A DNA stretch of 64,000 nt from Actinobacillus sp. (GTDB lineage Bacteria > Pseudomonadota > Gammaproteobacteria > Enterobacterales > Pasteurellaceae), in contig JAHHQZ010000001.1 in the NCBI GenBank assembly GCA_020026075.1, positions 66,127 through 130,126 of the forward strand. Reading direction: 5' to 3'. The number at the start of each line of letters is the position of its first letter. Position 1 is the stretch's first letter. Made by a program: the position numbers and the translations under genes. Positions 16,618 to 24,995 of the stretch are shown here, in pieces. The notes under the pieces are model-generated. The model saw only the letters and a program-made list of their open reading frames with translations. It was not told the DNA's origin and did not search any database.

Positions 16618-17478
16618 CTAAAACACATTGTTCAACGAGAAACCCAAGCCAATGCGTTGAATGTTTTGGTTATAATCAATTAAAGATTCACCGTAGCCAC
16701 CAAAATATTGTGCGTAAATTCGCCAATATTTACCCAGCGGATAACTGTAACTCAACTGCACACCACCATAGCCAGTGCGAGGATTGTAATGGCCTTTCAA
16801 ATGCACCTGATGAGTTTTAGTGTAGTAATCGATCACCACATCGGCGTGACCACGATAGTCCTGAATGTCTGGATTATCATCATCTTTGGATTTTTCAGGA
16901 ATGCGCCACCAAGGCTTTAACTGCACACGCCATGCGCCGTTGGTCGCCGAAATGCGAGTGTAAAGACGATTCCAACTGCGAGATTTTTTCATTGCATCAT
17001 CACGCCCATTAGACTGATGTAAAAATCCACTTTCCACTTCGCTCAACTGCCAATCGCCCCAAAGTGGTGTTGCCATAGCCCAAGAAACAAACAACTGTGG
17101 CTTGTAACTGGTTTCACGAAACGGCGAAGAATCCTTCACATTCGACATTTGAAACCAAGAAGTTTGCGTGTATGCCCCAGCTAGCACAGAATTTTCACCG
17201 AAAATCCCTCGCCAAATCGGCAACGCAAAACTGATTTGAAACTTGATTTCATCGTGACGCATTCGGTTTGGATAACGAAAATTACCGTTAGAATAAGTTT
17301 CCATAATGTAATTTTGCTCATAAGGTACCAACCCAAAAATTTCTGGCGAACGTGTGCTAAGCAATGCCTCCGTTTCTGTTTGATAAAGTCGTGGCAAAGG
17401 CTCAATCTGTGGTAAATCCGCCGCCAAGCTGGCACTCACCCCACAAAGCCCTAGCAAAGCAATCAATGATTTTTTCAT
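16618..17478 (-). CDS. pldA: Outer-membrane phospholipase A (OMPLA)
   Basis: Calcium-dependent phospholipase in the outer membrane that degrades misplaced phospholipids as a dimer. The 286 residues have a signal peptide (cleavage after SLAA, about residue 20) and a 12-strand barrel ending in an aromatic residue (NNVF). The catalytic triad is visible: FLHQSNGR (His154, Ser156) and SRSWNRLY (Asn170). The Ser-to-Asn spacing is 14 residues, two more than in E. coli. Convergent with artM, with its start about 130 bp from the divergent glnD. Confidence 0.95.
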   Translation of the reverse strand: MKKSLIALLGLCGVSASLAADLPQIEPLPRLYQTETEALLSTRSPEIFGLVPYEQNYIMETYSNGNFRYPNRMRHDEIKFQISFALPIWRGIFGENSVLAGAYTQTSWFQMSNVKDSSPFRETSYKPQLFVSWAMATPLWGDWQLSEVESGFLHQSNGRDDAMKKSRSWNRLYTRISATNGAWRVQLKPWWRIPEKSKDDDNPDIQDYRGHADVVIDYYTKTHQVHLKGHYNPRTGYGGVQLSYSYPLGKYWRIYAQYFGGYGESLIDYNQNIQRIGLGFSLNNVF

Positions 17479-17606
17479 TTATTTCTCCCTCGAACATTCA
17501 AACTAACGGTGTATTGTACGGATTTTTTCGCCAATTGCGAACCTCTACGCCCATTTTATGGCGGGATTTGTTAGAATAATCCGCCACTTAACCACAAGGA
17601 TTGCCT

Positions 17607-20153
17607 ATGTTATTCCCCTTCCCTGCCACGCCTTTAAGCCTGTCGCACGTGCGCCATGCACTCAACAGCTTACGCACTTTTGAGTATGAGAATTTTCAGC
17701 GCCATTCAGTGGATCAATGGCTGGCGAACCGCAGTGATTTTTGTGATACCTTGCTGAATGTCTTGTGGCAACATTTTTTTGCGAAAAATTCCGGTCTCGC
17801 TTTATTTGCCGTAGGTGGTTACGGACGACAAGAAATGTTCCCCCACTCGGACTGGGATTTGCTTCTACTCACTCAGGGTGAGCTGTCCACCGACACCGCA
17901 GAAAAAATCCGTGAGTTTTGGCAATTTTTGTGGGATTGCGGTATTCAGCTGGGGCAAAGTGTACGCACCCTTAATGACTGTCTAAGACTGGGGCAAAAGG
18001 ACATTTCCATCGCCACCAATTTATTTGAACGGCGTTTTTTGTGTGGCGATGCAAACCTTGCCGCCGCCCTTGACTGCTTAATGGCAAGGCCGGAATTTTG
18101 GCCGAAAAAATGTTATCACGCTGCCAAAATCGCCGAGCAACGCAGCCGCTACGCACGCTTTAACCATACCAGCTACAATTTGGAACCTGATTTAAAATAT
18201 AACCCTGGTGGCTTGCGTGATTTGCATGGCTTGTATTGGTTTGCCTTGCGTGAGGCAGGGGTGAAAAATTTGGAACAGTTGCGAAAAAGCCTGTGGATTG
18301 ACGCACAAGAATATCAACAGCTCAAAGCGGCGCAACGTTGCCTTTTCACCTTACGTTTTGCCTTGCACTTACTGTTGCCTCGTGCAGATAATCGCTTATT
18401 ATTTGACCGTCAAAAACAGCTCAGCCAGTTTTTAGGCTACGATGATGACAAGGAGGAAAATCCAAACGCTGGCGTAGAGAAAATGATGAAATCCTTTTTC
18501 CAAAGTGCTAGAACCCTCGCCGTTTTCCGCCATATTCTGCAACAGCAAAATATTCCCAGCGGCGAAAGCGAACCGTTAGACGAGCATTTTTCGCAAATGA
18601 CGCACGAAAATACGCCCTATATTTTTCTGCACGCTGGAGATTTTTCTCAAATGCCAACCTTAAAAGTGCAACTGTTTGCGCATTTACACCGCCTGCCGAA
18701 AGCGAAAATTCATCCACAAACCTTGCGTGCCTTGTGGCGTAGCACCAGCCCTGTGGATAGCTGTGCTGATGAGCAATTTTTACACATTTTGCTCGCCCCC
18801 AACGGCATTGCACGTGGCATTGTGCCAATGCACCGCTACGGCGTGCTGGCAAGTTACCTGCCCCATTGGCAACGCATTCAAGGCTTAATGCAGTTCGACC
18901 GCTTTCACTTGTACAGCGTGGACGAACACATTGTGCGTGTGTTGCAAACCCTTGAAAATTTAGCGGAAAATTCCGACCTTTGCCCTACGGTTTTTAAATT
19001 ATTTCAACAGTTTAGTGGTAATTTAGCGTGGCGTCGCACCCTGTATCTTGCAGCACTGTTTCACGATTTAGGCAAAGGCTTGGGCGGCAAGCACGAACGC
19101 TTAGGGGCGGATTTGGCACGAGATTTTTGCCAGCGCCTGCGCTTATCCTCCAATGAAACGGACAACATCGCTTGGCTCGTGGAACAGCATTTGCTAATGA
19201 CCAAAACTGCCTACCGCCGAGATATTGAAGATAACGCTGTGATCCTCGAATTTGCTCAAAAGGTCGCCAGCGTTGAGCACCTGCAATGGCTTTTGTGTTT
19301 GACGGTAGCGGACATTATCGGCACCAATCCGCAACGCTGGACGGCGTGGCAGGCGGCACTGCTGATTCGTTTATACGAGCATACGCACCACGCCTTAACC
19401 CAGCCGAACAAAATAACCAACAATCGCCAGCAACGCCGCTGCGATCTAGCGTTACGCCACCTAACCCAGCAAGGCTTTACGCCAGAAAAAATTCACAATT
19501 TTTGGCGAAATATTCCGGCCTCGTATTTTTTACGCACACGCACGCCACAACTGGTGTGGCACGCCGCACAAGCCCTTTGCACAAGCCAACATCCGCTTAT
19601 CGCCCTAAGCCCTAAGCCTGTGCAAGGCAACACGGAAATTTTTATTCACACAGCGGATCAACGAGGGCTGTTTTATCGTGTGGCGGGGCTGCTCGATCGT
19701 AAAAAGATCAGCATTCATCAAGCGCAGATCATCACCACCACACAAGGGCTGGTGCTGGATAGTTTTTTAGTGAGCGAACCCAACGGTGAACCGCTAAATA
19801 CCGAGCGCCGCCAGCAAATTCAGCAGGCGTTGCAAACCTTATTAAGCCACCCTGAAAACCACGCACCTATGCCGAAACATTCGCCCAACGTGCCGTTTCA
19901 CATTCCAACGGAAATTCAATTTGTAAAACAAAGCAATGAGCAAACAGGCGTGGAATTTTCCGCCTTAGATCGTCCAGGTTTACTGGCACGCATTGGGGAA
20001 ATTTTCCACCAGCAAGGGCTGGTGCTACACCAAGCACGCATTAGCACGCTAGGCGAAAAAGTGCAGGATTTTTTTAGCGTGTCTACAGAGGCGCAGCGTC
20101 CCTTGAATCTCAAAGAAAAAACCGCACTTCGCCAAGCATTATTGCATTTATAA
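17607..20153 (+). CDS. glnD: Bifunctional PII uridylyltransferase / uridylyl-removing enzyme GlnD
   Basis: Central nitrogen sensor: adds UMP to PII (GlnB/GlnK) when glutamine is low and removes it when high. The 848 residues show the nucleotidyltransferase motif GGYGRQEMFPHSDWDLLLL (about 70-88), the HD phosphodiesterase motif FHDLGKG (about 490), and two C-terminal ACT domains that sense glutamine (FIHTADQRGLFYRVAGLLDR and FSALDRPGLLARIGEIF). ATG at 17607 follows AAGGA at proper spacing. Four copies of the dispersed motif lie inside (17783, 18086, 18966, 19507), read in different frames (KNSGL, RPEFW, ENSDL, RNIPAS). Confidence 0.97.
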   Translation: MLFPFPATPLSLSHVRHALNSLRTFEYENFQRHSVDQWLANRSDFCDTLLNVLWQHFFAKNSGLALFAVGGYGRQEMFPHSDWDLLLLTQGELSTDTAEKIREFWQFLWDCGIQLGQSVRTLNDCLRLGQKDISIATNLFERRFLCGDANLAAALDCLMARPEFWPKKCYHAAKIAEQRSRYARFNHTSYNLEPDLKYNPGGLRDLHGLYWFALREAGVKNLEQLRKSLWIDAQEYQQLKAAQRCLFTLRFALHLLLPRADNRLLFDRQKQLSQFLGYDDDKEENPNAGVEKMMKSFFQSARTLAVFRHILQQQNIPSGESEPLDEHFSQMTHENTPYIFLHAGDFSQMPTLKVQLFAHLHRLPKAKIHPQTLRALWRSTSPVDSCADEQFLHILLAPNGIARGIVPMHRYGVLASYLPHWQRIQGLMQFDRFHLYSVDEHIVRVLQTLENLAENSDLCPTVFKLFQQFSGNLAWRRTLYLAALFHDLGKGLGGKHERLGADLARDFCQRLRLSSNETDNIAWLVEQHLLMTKTAYRRDIEDNAVILEFAQKVASVEHLQWLLCLTVADIIGTNPQRWTAWQAALLIRLYEHTHHALTQPNKITNNRQQRRCDLALRHLTQQGFTPEKIHNFWRNIPASYFLRTRTPQLVWHAAQALCTSQHPLIALSPKPVQGNTEIFIHTADQRGLFYRVAGLLDRKKISIHQAQIITTTQGLVLDSFLVSEPNGEPLNTERRQQIQQALQTLLSHPENHAPMPKHSPNVPFHIPTEIQFVKQSNEQTGVEFSALDRPGLLARIGEIFHQQGLVLHQARISTLGEKVQDFFSVSTEAQRPLNLKEKTALRQALLHL

Positions 20154-20174
20154 CAAACCCAAAAGGACGGCAAC

Positions 20175-22091
20175 GTGGCAGAAAAACAAGCCCCATTATC
20201 ACGCAAAGAATTGATCCAACAGGCACGAGAAGAAATGAAAGTTCGTGCCAATAAGCCGTCCGCAACCTTTGATGCCAAAGCCTTTTTAGCCGATGTACCG
20301 CACAGCGCTGGGGTGTATCGAATGTTTGATCGCAACGATGTGGTGATTTACGTGGGCAAGGCGAAAGATCTCAAAAAACGCCTGAGCAGTTATTTTCGTA
20401 AAAACTTACCCAGCCAGAAAACTCGCAGTTTAGTTAGCCAAATCGCACGCATTGAAACCACGCTCACTCGCTCCGAAACGGAGGCGTTACTGCTCGAACA
20501 CAACTACATAAAAACCTTACAGCCTCGCTATAACGTGCTGCTGCGTGATGATAAATCCTACCCTTACATTTTGCTGACCAAAGAACACCACCCTCGCTTG
20601 ACTGCTCATCGTGGGGCGAAAAAAATTAAAGGCGAATATTTCGGCCCTTATCCGCACGCCAGCGCCGTGCGTGAAACCTTGTATCTTTTGCAGAAAATTT
20701 TCCCTGTACGCCAATGTGAAAACAGCGTGTACGCCAACCGCTCACGCCCTTGCTTGCAATATCAAATCAAACGTTGCTTAGCCCCTTGCGTGGCAGGTTT
20801 TGTCAGCGATGAAGATTATGCCGAACAAGTGAATTTCGCACGGCTCTTTTTGCAAGGCAAAGACGAACAAGTGCGTGATTATCTAATCAAGAAAATGGAC
20901 AAAGCGGCGGCAGAATTAAAATTTGAAGAGGCCGCCCGCTATCGTGATCAAATTCAAGCGGTGCGTGCGGTAATGGAAAAACAATTTGTCGCCAACGACC
21001 GCCAAGACGATTTAGACATTATTGCCATCGCCTACCAGCAAGGCTTAGCTTGCGTGCAAGTACTGTTTATTCGGCAGGGCAAAATGCTCGGCAACCGCAG
21101 TTATTTTCCCAAAGTGCCAGCACAAACGGATCTCGCCGAGCTAACGGAAACTTTTTTAGGGCAATTTTATTTGCAAGGCCATCAAGGTCGCACCATACCG
21201 AACAGTATCGTTATCAATCAGCCCTTAGAAAATAGCGAAGATCTCGCCAACCTGCTGAGCGAACAAAGCGGCCACAAAGTGCAAATTCAACACCGCACTC
21301 GCACAGAAAAATCCAACTATTTAAACCTTGCGGAAATCAATGCAAAATCCGCCCTTGCCACAAAACTCAAACAAACGGATTTAATCAGCGACCGCTACCA
21401 AGCCCTGTGCGAAACCTTACATTTGCCAAAAATTCAACGAATGGAATGCTTTGACATCAGCCACACAATGGGCGAGCAAACCATCGCCTCTTGCGTGGTG
21501 TTCAACGAAGACGGCCCCCTAAAAAGCGACTACCGCCGTTTCAACATTTCAGGCATTACTGGCGGCGATGACTACGCCGCAATGGAGCAAGCCTTACGCA
21601 AACGCTACGATCGCCCCCTTGAAACGGATAAAATCCCTGATGTGATTTTCATTGACGGCGGCAAAGGGCAGCTAAACCGTGCCTTAGCGGTGTTTGAAAG
21701 CCTTGATGTGGCGTGGGATAAATCAAAACCTTTGCTCGTGGGGGTCGCCAAAGGCGTGGAACGCAAAGCTGGCCTTGAAACCTTGCTCAACTCACGCACA
21801 GGGGAAATTTTCAATATGCCAACGGATAACAAAGCCTTGCATTTAATCCAACATATTCGTGATGAAAGCCACAACCACGCCATCACAGGCCATCGCAAAA
21901 AACGCCAAAAAGCCTTTACGCAAAGCGGTTTAGAAGGCATTAAAGGCGTTGGTCCCAAACGCCGCCAAGCCTTGTTAAAATATTTAGGCGGAATGCAGGG
22001 CGTGAAAAACGCTAGTTGTAGCGACATCGCCGCCGTGCCTGGAATTTCTGCCGAATTAGCGGAAACCATTTACGATACGCTACAACATTAA
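20175..22091 (+). CDS. uvrC: Excinuclease ABC subunit C
   Basis: Makes both incisions in nucleotide excision repair with UvrA and UvrB. The 638 residues hold the GIY-YIG nuclease (GVYRMFDRNDVVIYVGKAKD, about 44-63), a Cys cluster (CLQYQIKRCLAPC), the UvrB-binding UVR helix pair (AAAELKFEEAARYRDQIQAV), the RNase H-like endonuclease (MECFDISHTMGE, VIFIDGGKGQLNRA) and C-terminal helix-hairpin-helix motifs. A GTG start with SD AAAGGA gives about 30 extra N-terminal residues compared with H. influenzae UvrC; the next ATG (20235) has a poorly spaced site. 21 bp after glnD. Confidence 0.96.
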   Translation: MAEKQAPLSRKELIQQAREEMKVRANKPSATFDAKAFLADVPHSAGVYRMFDRNDVVIYVGKAKDLKKRLSSYFRKNLPSQKTRSLVSQIARIETTLTRSETEALLLEHNYIKTLQPRYNVLLRDDKSYPYILLTKEHHPRLTAHRGAKKIKGEYFGPYPHASAVRETLYLLQKIFPVRQCENSVYANRSRPCLQYQIKRCLAPCVAGFVSDEDYAEQVNFARLFLQGKDEQVRDYLIKKMDKAAAELKFEEAARYRDQIQAVRAVMEKQFVANDRQDDLDIIAIAYQQGLACVQVLFIRQGKMLGNRSYFPKVPAQTDLAELTETFLGQFYLQGHQGRTIPNSIVINQPLENSEDLANLLSEQSGHKVQIQHRTRTEKSNYLNLAEINAKSALATKLKQTDLISDRYQALCETLHLPKIQRMECFDISHTMGEQTIASCVVFNEDGPLKSDYRRFNISGITGGDDYAAMEQALRKRYDRPLETDKIPDVIFIDGGKGQLNRALAVFESLDVAWDKSKPLLVGVAKGVERKAGLETLLNSRTGEIFNMPTDNKALHLIQHIRDESHNHAITGHRKKRQKAFTQSGLEGIKGVGPKRRQALLKYLGGMQGVKNASCSDIAAVPGISAELAETIYDTLQH

Positions 22092-22122
22092 TTCAACAAA
22101 AAACGTTTATAATGCAACACCC

Positions 22123-22407
22123 TGTGGATAACTTCGTGGATAACAAAGGTAAAAAGCGTGCTTAACGCTATTTTTCCACAAGTATCCCTGATAAAAAAAC
22201 CACAATTTACTGTGATTTTTTCTGCGAAAAAGTGAAAAAATTCTATAAAATATTCCGACCTACACTTATAAAAAGTTATCCAAGTTTTTTGTGGATAAAA
22301 TTGTGATAGAAATAGGAATAAGCCGTGCATAAGCAAGAACAACTGCCGAAGGTCGGAATTTTTGATAAAAAAATACAATAGAAACAAAGCGTTACTCTTT
22401 ATGCACA
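22123..22407. promoter_or_regulatory. Cluster of DnaA-box-like sites in the uvrC-tehB gap
   Basis: Seven 9-mers resemble the DnaA box TTATNCACA: perfect at 22123-22131 (minus), 22290-22298 (minus) and 22399-22407 (plus, TTATGCACA); one mismatch at 22135-22143 (minus), 22172-22180 (plus) and 22324-22332 (minus); two mismatches at 22276-22284 (plus). A further perfect TTATCCACA lies in tehB (23061-23069). The gap has no GATC and no clear AT 13-mers, and neighbouring genes converge on it, so an origin is unlikely; a DnaA-titration or reactivation site is a better guess. The gap also holds a weak hairpin AGCGT-GCTTA-ACGCT (22155-22169) that may end uvrC. Confidence 0.5.
22246..22364. repeat. Two outward copies of the dispersed motif
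   Basis: TAAAATATTCCGACCT (22246-22261) and AAGGTCGGAATTTTTG (22349-22364) point apart, 87 bp from each other, in the DnaA-box-rich gap. Confidence 0.6.
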
Positions 22408-22481
22408 GAATTTAAAATATCATGCCCAATGGCGTGAACAAGCTGTTTAAAAAACAATCAACAACCCAAAAAGGAACTTTT

Positions 22482-23360
22482 ATGACCTATTCATTAAAAC
22501 AAAATGACCTCATTTGCTACAAAACGCTCCCACTCTGGACGGCAGAAAAATTGCCTGAGATGTTTCGTGAACAACATAACACCCAAGAAGGCACGTGGGC
22601 GAAGTTGCACGTTCAGCAAGGGGCTATTCGTGTGTTTATGCTTGATGAGGCTGGAAATGTGCTAAGCCAGCACGATTTTGACAGTGCACACCAGCCTGAT
22701 TTCATCGCGCCGCAACAATGGCACCGTGTTGAGCCGTTAAGTGATGATTTACTTTGCCAGCTTAGCTTTTATTGTGAGCGTGCCGACTATGTGAAAAAAC
22801 GCCACAACCTCACACGCACGCACTCCGAAGTGCTAGCCGCTGCAGAAATTATTCCAGCTGGCAAGGCGTTGGATTTAGGCTGCGGTCGTGGTCGCAACAG
22901 CCTTTATTTGGCAAAACTCGGTTTTGACGTAACCGCCGTAGACGCAAACGCAATGAGCGTGGATTTTCTCCGCCAAGCCGCTGAAAAAGACGCGCTCGCT
23001 ATTCAAGCGGACACTTACGACATCAACACCGCCGCCATTTCAGGCAACTACGACTTCATTTTATCCACAGTGGTAATGATGTTCCTTGACCCAGCACGCA
23101 TTCCCGCCATCGTGGAAAATATGCAGGCACACACCAACGTTGGCGGCTATAATTTAATCGTTGTCGCCCTAGACACGGAGGATTACCCGTGCAACGTCGG
23201 CTTTTCTTCCCCGTTAAAATCAGGACAACTGGAAGGCTATTACAAAGACTGGGACATTTTAAAATACAACGAAAACATCGGTGAACTACACCGCCTTGAC
23301 GCAAACGGCAACCGCATTAAATTACGCTTTGCCACATTGCTTGCGAAAAAACGAACCTAA
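22482..23360 (+). CDS. tehB: TehB, SAM-dependent methyltransferase (tellurite resistance / oxidant defence)
   Basis: The 292 residues match the long Pasteurellaceae TehB: an N-terminal cupin-like DUF1971 domain (about 10-95, ending PQQWHRVEPLSDDL) fused to a class I methyltransferase. The SAM-binding motif is ALDLGCGRGRNSLYLAKLG (about 130-148), with motif II VDANAMS and the late segment VGGYNLIVVAL. The family methylates tellurite and in H. influenzae helps resist oxidants. Start ATG 22482 follows AAGGAAC; the 20 extra codons upstream lack a ribosome site. Confidence 0.94.
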   Translation: MTYSLKQNDLICYKTLPLWTAEKLPEMFREQHNTQEGTWAKLHVQQGAIRVFMLDEAGNVLSQHDFDSAHQPDFIAPQQWHRVEPLSDDLLCQLSFYCERADYVKKRHNLTRTHSEVLAAAEIIPAGKALDLGCGRGRNSLYLAKLGFDVTAVDANAMSVDFLRQAAEKDALAIQADTYDINTAAISGNYDFILSTVVMMFLDPARIPAIVENMQAHTNVGGYNLIVVALDTEDYPCNVGFSSPLKSGQLEGYYKDWDILKYNENIGELHRLDANGNRIKLRFATLLAKKRT

Positions 23361-23377
23361 GGCCATTTCATAAAAGC

Positions 23378-23429
23378 AAGGCTGGAATTTTCATTAAAAT
23401 TTTGTGAAAAATTCCAGCCTTTGTTTTTT
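23378..23429. terminator. Inward motif pair between tehB and truB
   Basis: AAGGCTGGAATTTT and AAAAATTCCAGCCTT surround AAAATTTT in a 43 bp unit, followed by GTTTTTTT. Serves convergent tehB and truB. Confidence 0.75.
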
Positions 23430-23440
23430 TGTGGATTGGG

Positions 23441-24427
23441 TTAATTTTCTGTTATTACGACTAACCGCTCAGGGTGCAGAATACCATTTTCTAAACGGGC
23501 GACGCCTAAAAATTGCTGGGTCGTTTCGTTGAATAATCGGCATTGACCTTGAACATCATAGGCGGAAATTTTTGCACGAATATTTAACCGTTGTCCGTGC
23601 TGGATTGCGCTACTTTCTTGCACTGTTAAGTTGATGGCAGGCAAGCGAGCAACAGGGGCATCGCAAGGCAAGAGTAATGCGTCAAGGACTTGATAGTCTT
23701 GGGCTTGCGGTGTGGTTTCTTTGCCTTGTTCCGTTTTTTCTTGCCATAGCCCAAGGGCTATGGCGAGCTTTTCCAGCTCATCGAGGCTGAGCATTTTTTC
23801 CGCTGGGAAATCTGCCACAGCGGTACGGCGTAGGGCGGTTACGTGTGCACCACAGCCGAGCAATTCGCCTAAGTCGTCTACCAGCGTGCGAATATAAGTG
23901 CCTTTGGAGCAATGCACGTCAAGGGTTAAGTAAGGGGCTTGGTAGCTCACAAGAGTTAGCTCAAAAATCGTGATTGGGCGTGTGGGGCGTGGCACGTCAA
24001 TCCCTTTGCGTGCATATTCATACAGCGGTTTGCCTTGATATTTCAAAGCGGAAAACATTGTGGGCGTTTGTAAAATGTCGCCACGAAAATTTTCTAAGGC
24101 TTGTTGAATTTGGGCGAGATCGCAAGTCACCTTATGGCGGCTGATGACTTCACCTGTAGCGTCTGAGCTGTCGGTGCGTTCGCCAAGCTTGGCGATGACA
24201 CGGTATTTTTTGTCTGCGTCTAATAAAAACTGTGAAAATTTGGTCGCCTCGCCTAAGCAAACAGGCAACATTCCTGTGGCGAGCGGATCCAAAGCGCCAG
24301 TATGTCCTGCTTTTTGTGCATTAAAAAGGCGTTTTACTCGTTGCATAATGCCGTTGGAACTTAGCCCTTCGGCTTTATCTAGCAAGAAAACGCCATTGAT
24401 CGCACGCCCTTTTTTGCGTCGTGCCAT
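23441..24427 (-). CDS. truB: tRNA pseudouridine(55) synthase TruB
   Basis: Converts U55 of the T loop of tRNAs to pseudouridine. The 328 residues begin with FLLDKAEGLSSNGIMQRVKR and contain the catalytic motif GHTGALDPLATGMLPVCLGEATKF (Asp at about 48), then KKYRVIAKLGERTDSSDATG and the RNA-binding Y motif. The PUA-like C-terminus follows. Length is somewhat above E. coli (314). Last gene of the metY-rimP-nusA-infB-rbfA-truB cluster; a single copy of the dispersed motif (24485-24499) is in the gap to rbfA. Confidence 0.96.
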   Translation of the reverse strand: MARRKKGRAINGVFLLDKAEGLSSNGIMQRVKRLFNAQKAGHTGALDPLATGMLPVCLGEATKFSQFLLDADKKYRVIAKLGERTDSSDATGEVISRHKVTCDLAQIQQALENFRGDILQTPTMFSALKYQGKPLYEYARKGIDVPRPTRPITIFELTLVSYQAPYLTLDVHCSKGTYIRTLVDDLGELLGCGAHVTALRRTAVADFPAEKMLSLDELEKLAIALGLWQEKTEQGKETTPQAQDYQVLDALLLPCDAPVARLPAINLTVQESSAIQHGQRLNIRAKISAYDVQGQCRLFNETTQQFLGVARLENGILHPERLVVITEN

Positions 24428-24522
24428 TTTATTTTTCCTTTTTAAAAATACGTTTTTATGCCTTTAAAAGGTCTTTAAATTTTCGTAAAAATTCCAGCCT
24501 ACGCTGTGGCTGTTGTACGCCG

Positions 24523-24903
24523 TTACTCTTGTTCTTTGCGCTGTTCGTCTTTGCGTACTGCTTGGGTTACAAGGTTTGACATTCGCATTCCTTCCATTAA
24601 GGAATTGTCGTACACGAAACGTAAGGCTGGCACGATGCGAAGGCGCATTGCTTTGCCAAGTAAGGTGCGAATGTAAGGGGCGGCTTTTTCGAGGCCTTTC
24701 ATTCCTTGTGCGATGTGTTCTGGATCGTTGTCGAATAAGAAGGTCACGAAAATTTTCGCATAGGCGAGATCCCGTGATACTTCAACGTCAGAAACGGTTA
24801 CCATTCCGATGCGTGGATCTTTTACTTCTTGCTGTAAGATCACCGCCACTTCTTTTTGGATTTCTTGTGCCACTCGGTCGGCACGTTTAAATTCTCTTGC
24901 CAT
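24523..24903 (-). CDS. rbfA: 30S ribosome-binding factor RbfA
   Basis: KH-like factor needed for late 16S maturation and cold adaptation. The 126 residues match the family: FKRADRVAQEIQKEVAVILQ at the start, DPRIGMVTVSDVEVSRDLAYAKIFV in the middle and LRIVPALRFVYDNS near the end. It lies 92 bp after infB, with a motif pair in between. Confidence 0.96.
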   Translation of the reverse strand: MAREFKRADRVAQEIQKEVAVILQQEVKDPRIGMVTVSDVEVSRDLAYAKIFVTFLFDNDPEHIAQGMKGLEKAAPYIRTLLGKAMRLRIVPALRFVYDNSLMEGMRMSNLVTQAVRKDEQRKEQE

Positions 24904-24940
24904 TTTTTATCCTTTGGGCGTTGCCCTTAAGTAAAAGGTC

Positions 24941-24980
24941 AGGCCGGAATTTTGCAAAATTTTTTGATTTATTCCAGCCT
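24941..24980. terminator. Inward motif pair between infB and rbfA
   Basis: AGGCCGGAATTTTGC and the complement TTATTCCAGCCT surround AAAATTTTTT. It may reduce transcription from infB into rbfA-truB; the hairpin has no strong T-run on the minus strand. Confidence 0.55.
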
Positions 24981-24995
24981 GACGCAAAGGGTTAA

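Noticed and set aside
22088..22387. 99-residue minus-strand ORF in the uvrC-tehB gap
   Set aside because: Phe/Leu/Ile-rich translation of AT-rich DNA that crosses DnaA-like boxes and two dispersed-motif copies, overlaps the uvrC stop, and has no ribosome site. Treated as non-coding.
22092..22481. Replication origin (oriC)
   Set aside because: DnaA-like boxes are present, but there is no GATC in the gap, no 13-mer repeats, no dnaA/gidA-type neighbours, and flanking genes converge on the site.
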